Origin: Planctomycetota bacterium
Lineage (GTDB): Bacteria > Planctomycetota > Planctomycetia > Pirellulales > Pirellulaceae
Length of the DNA: 14,297 nucleotides
Reading direction: 5' to 3'
NCBI GenBank assembly: GCA_029259935.1
Contig: JAJDEH010000209.1
Span: forward strand, 1 to 14,297
Shown: positions 13,103 to 14,297 of the stretch, one piece after another
How the letters are laid out: every line of letters starts with the position of its first letter
Position numbering within the stretch: position 1 is the first letter of the stretch
Position numbers and translations under genes: made by a program
The notes under the pieces: model-generated
What the model was told of the DNA's origin: nothing
The model's input: only the letters and a program-made list of their open reading frames with translations
The model's database searches: none

Positions 13103-13200
13103 GTTTGTTGGACCCCAGCACCACCGCAGTGTACGTGGGCGTGCCGCCGCGGGCGCCCAGGGGCAGTCGTACACTGTCGGTGCTGGAGGTTCCTGCAAAC
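13103..13200. repeat. Long imperfect inverted repeat (about 33 paired bases)
   Basis: The stem has five blocks from the outside in: GTTTG 13103-13107 with CAAAC 13196-13200; GGACC 13110-13114 with GGTTCC 13188-13193 (one bulge); CCAGCACC 13115-13122 with GGTGCTGG 13179-13186; CAGTGTACG 13127-13135 with CGTACACTG 13168-13176; and TGGGCG 13136-13141 with CGCCCA 13154-13159. The loop is very GC-rich (TGCCGCCGCGGG), and an 8-base bulge GGGGCAGT sits on the right arm. It starts 11 bases after the 89-residue gene. No T-run follows, so it is not a standard intrinsic terminator. It could be a structured RNA, a REP/MITE-type mobile repeat, or a 3' stabilising element. Confidence 0.7.
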
Positions 13201-13750
13201 AACGCAATAGTGCGGGAAAACGCCATGACCCGATCCATCCTTCCATCGCGCCAGAACTCACCGAGATCGGCTCTGTGCAATGTCGGCTTGTTATCCGATC
13301 GAAAACTCGAAGCCCTTTGCCACACGCTCACGCTAGCAGTCCTTGCTTGCACACGATGTGGTGGCGCGAAGGGGTCAACCCACAAAATGTCGCCGGTGTG
13401 TTGTTTGCTTTTCCCGTACCACTACACTGCCCCTCGATTTGCTCTTCCCGACAGATCGTGACAACGGCATCGCACGGAGATGCTCAAGGTACTGAAAGAC
13501 TTTTTTGGCCGCGCGCCTAGGACAGGCGGATTCAGCGGGCAGCCCTCCAATTTGTATCGCCGAACAGTCAGGGTCGATAGTTCGCCGAGTTCTCATTGAC
13601 TCATCGCGATTCGCACTCTGCACGTTCCGTACAGCCACGTCATGTGGAATCTGGTGTACCTGCTCAATTGGCTGAATCCATCCACGCCGCCAAATCAAGA
13701 TGTCGTACCTTGGCTTTAGCCAACCACTGCCAGATTTTGGCGTGTCTGAA

Positions 13751-13759
13751 AAGGGAGAG
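13751..13759 (+). promoter_or_regulatory. Ribosome binding site of the amidotransferase-like gene
   Basis: AAGGGAGAG lies shortly before ATG 13764, with 6 bases between GGGAG and the start. This is a strong match that fixes the start. Confidence 0.65.
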
Positions 13760-13763
13760 TCAG

Positions 13764-14297
13764 ATGCATTTTAAACCGTTGATTGGGATTAACGCCGATT
13801 ATCGACCCGCGAATCGCGACACGGCTGCTTTTTCTTATGTTTCCGCTGGGTATTACGACTGCGTCCTCGCGGCGGGCGGAATTCCAGTCGTCGTTCCTCC
13901 AATGGATAATGAGGACGACGTCAACAGCGTTCTGGACAACCTGCATGGATTCGTTTTGATCGGCGGGGCGGACCTCGACCCGCGACGCGACGGTTTCATG
14001 TTGCATCCAACCGTTCGTCCCATGCACGAACGACGGGAAACCTTCGACCGCGCGCTGGCGCGGCAGTTGGCCGAGCGACGAGTTCCCACATTTGGAATCG
14101 GCGCCGGTCTGCAGCTTTTGAATATCACGGCCGGCGGCAATCTGTTCCTGCACCTGCCCGAAGATCTGCCGGAAGCCATTCCCCACAAGGATCCACAAGA
14201 TCCGTCTCATCGCCACACGCTGGACGTCGTGCCGGGGACCTTGATGGAGCGGGTTTATGGCGACGGCGAAATCCGCGTTAGCAGCATGCACCACATG
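13764..14297 (+). CDS. PuuD-like class I glutamine amidotransferase (peptidase C26 family), nucleophile Cys replaced; 3' end cut off
   Basis: 178 codons are open to the window edge. The full-length family is about 230-260 residues. The start is fixed by AAGGGAGAG upstream. The order of motifs is that of gamma-glutamyl-GABA hydrolase (PuuD)-like proteins: PLIGINADYRP at 5-14, YYDCVLAAGGIPVVVPP at about 30-46, GFVLIGGADLDPRR at 62-75, and the nucleophile-elbow region PTFGIGAGLQLLNI at 108-121. LFLHLPED then precedes the late SSMHHM at 173-178, which carries the expected catalytic His pair. The elbow, however, reads Gly-Ile-Gly-Ala-Gly, with Gly113 (GGC, 14100-14102) where PuuD has Cys. One base change separates GGC from TGC. 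With no nucleophile, hydrolysis of gamma-glutamyl bonds by the usual mechanism is not expected. It may be a binding or regulatory homologue. The reading frame is otherwise intact, which argues against a decaying gene. Confidence 0.82.
   Translation, partial: MHFKPLIGINADYRPANRDTAAFSYVSAGYYDCVLAAGGIPVVVPPMDNEDDVNSVLDNLHGFVLIGGADLDPRRDGFMLHPTVRPMHERRETFDRALARQLAERRVPTFGIGAGLQLLNITAGGNLFLHLPEDLPEAIPHKDPQDPSHRHTLDVVPGTLMERVYGDGEIRVSSMHHM

Larger units (their letters stand above)
13093..13763. other. 671-base gap with no convincing gene
   Basis: The gap begins with the imperfect hairpin at 13103-13200. The rest holds only overlapping low-quality ORFs on both strands with odd Arg/Ser/His-rich composition. 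One small reading frame, 13480-13599 (39 residues, begins MLKVLKDFFGRAPR), looks more protein-like, but its GGAG directly abuts the ATG, so I do not call it. In the same frame after its TGA, 13642-13719 would encode a 25-residue hydrophobic peptide that begins MWNLVYLLNWLN. A 5-bp hairpin TTGGC-TTTA-GCCAA sits at 13710-13723. No tRNA-like or T-run terminator structure was found. The promoter of the amidotransferase gene should lie near the right end. Confidence 0.5.

Noticed and set aside
13103..13200. Integron attC recombination site
   Set aside because: GTTGGAC at 13107-13113 matches the GTTRRRY core. However, an attC reads RYYYAAC at its 5' end and GTTRRRY at its 3' end on either strand, and here the polarity is inverted. 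No integrase or cassette array is present.
13002..13520. 172-residue plus-strand ORF over the hairpin
   Set aside because: It begins inside the 89-residue gene, runs through the inverted repeat, and has erratic His/Ser/Arg-rich composition without motifs.
13375..13698. 107-residue minus-strand ORF in the gap
   Set aside because: No Shine-Dalgarno, no recognisable motif, unstable composition; not enough support for a gene.
13716..14294. 192-residue minus-strand ORF at the right end
   Set aside because: Antisense to the PuuD-like gene, which has clear family motifs and a strong ribosome binding site.
1..14297. tRNA, rRNA, CRISPR array, transposase or prophage genes
   Set aside because: I looked on both strands and saw no T-loop/acceptor pattern, rRNA-like conserved stretch, regularly spaced repeats, or mobile-element enzymes.

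Overview
The window looks like chromosomal DNA of a planctomycete, probably of the Pirellula/Rhodopirellula type. This is inferred from gene content, not from a marker gene. The indicators are: an ECF sigma factor overlapping a Ser/Thr kinase gene whose N-terminal extension is of a type I associate with planctomycetes; a surface protein with the planctomycete export motif (RRIEQLESRAML) followed by cadherin-like repeats; a large membrane-anchored multihaem cytochrome c with HEAT and TPR repeats; a Tat-exported deacetylase-like protein; and moderate-to-high GC with loosely packed genes. I see no rRNA, tRNA, CRISPR array, transposase or integrase.

Layout. (1) 1-129: the tail of a gene resembling the C-terminus of flagellar FliL. 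(2) 257-2209, minus: acetoacetyl-CoA synthetase (aacS). (3) 2403-5801, plus: a co-directional run of a short endonuclease V homologue, a Tat-exported polysaccharide-deacetylase-like protein, and a fusion of a 2-Cys peroxiredoxin with a Ser/Thr kinase. (4) 5812-8277, minus: an eight-haem cytochrome with HEAT and TPR repeats, converging on the fusion gene with only 10 bases between the stops. (5) 8583-11466, plus: an ECF sigma factor and a transmembrane Ser/Thr kinase with TPRs, overlapping by 8 bases. (6) 11802-13092, plus: the small surface protein and an unrecognised 89-residue protein. (7) 13093-13763: a 671-base gap that begins with a roughly 98-base imperfect hairpin. (8) 13764-14297, plus: the start of a PuuD-like class I glutamine amidotransferase whose nucleophile cysteine is a glycine, cut by the window end.

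The most interesting item is the peroxiredoxin-kinase fusion at 4365-5801. Peroxidatic Cys57, resolving Cys174 and catalytic Arg133 are all present. They sit directly in front of a kinase with its Lys, Glu, Asp, Asn and DFG residues intact and no membrane segment. The simplest reading is a cytosolic kinase gated by peroxide. Its neighbours (a deamination-repair nuclease homologue and a multihaem redox protein) fit a redox or nitrosative-stress theme, but that link is inference from proximity only. Two other genes have lost or changed a key catalytic residue: the EndoV homologue at its C-terminal His, and the amidotransferase at its Cys.
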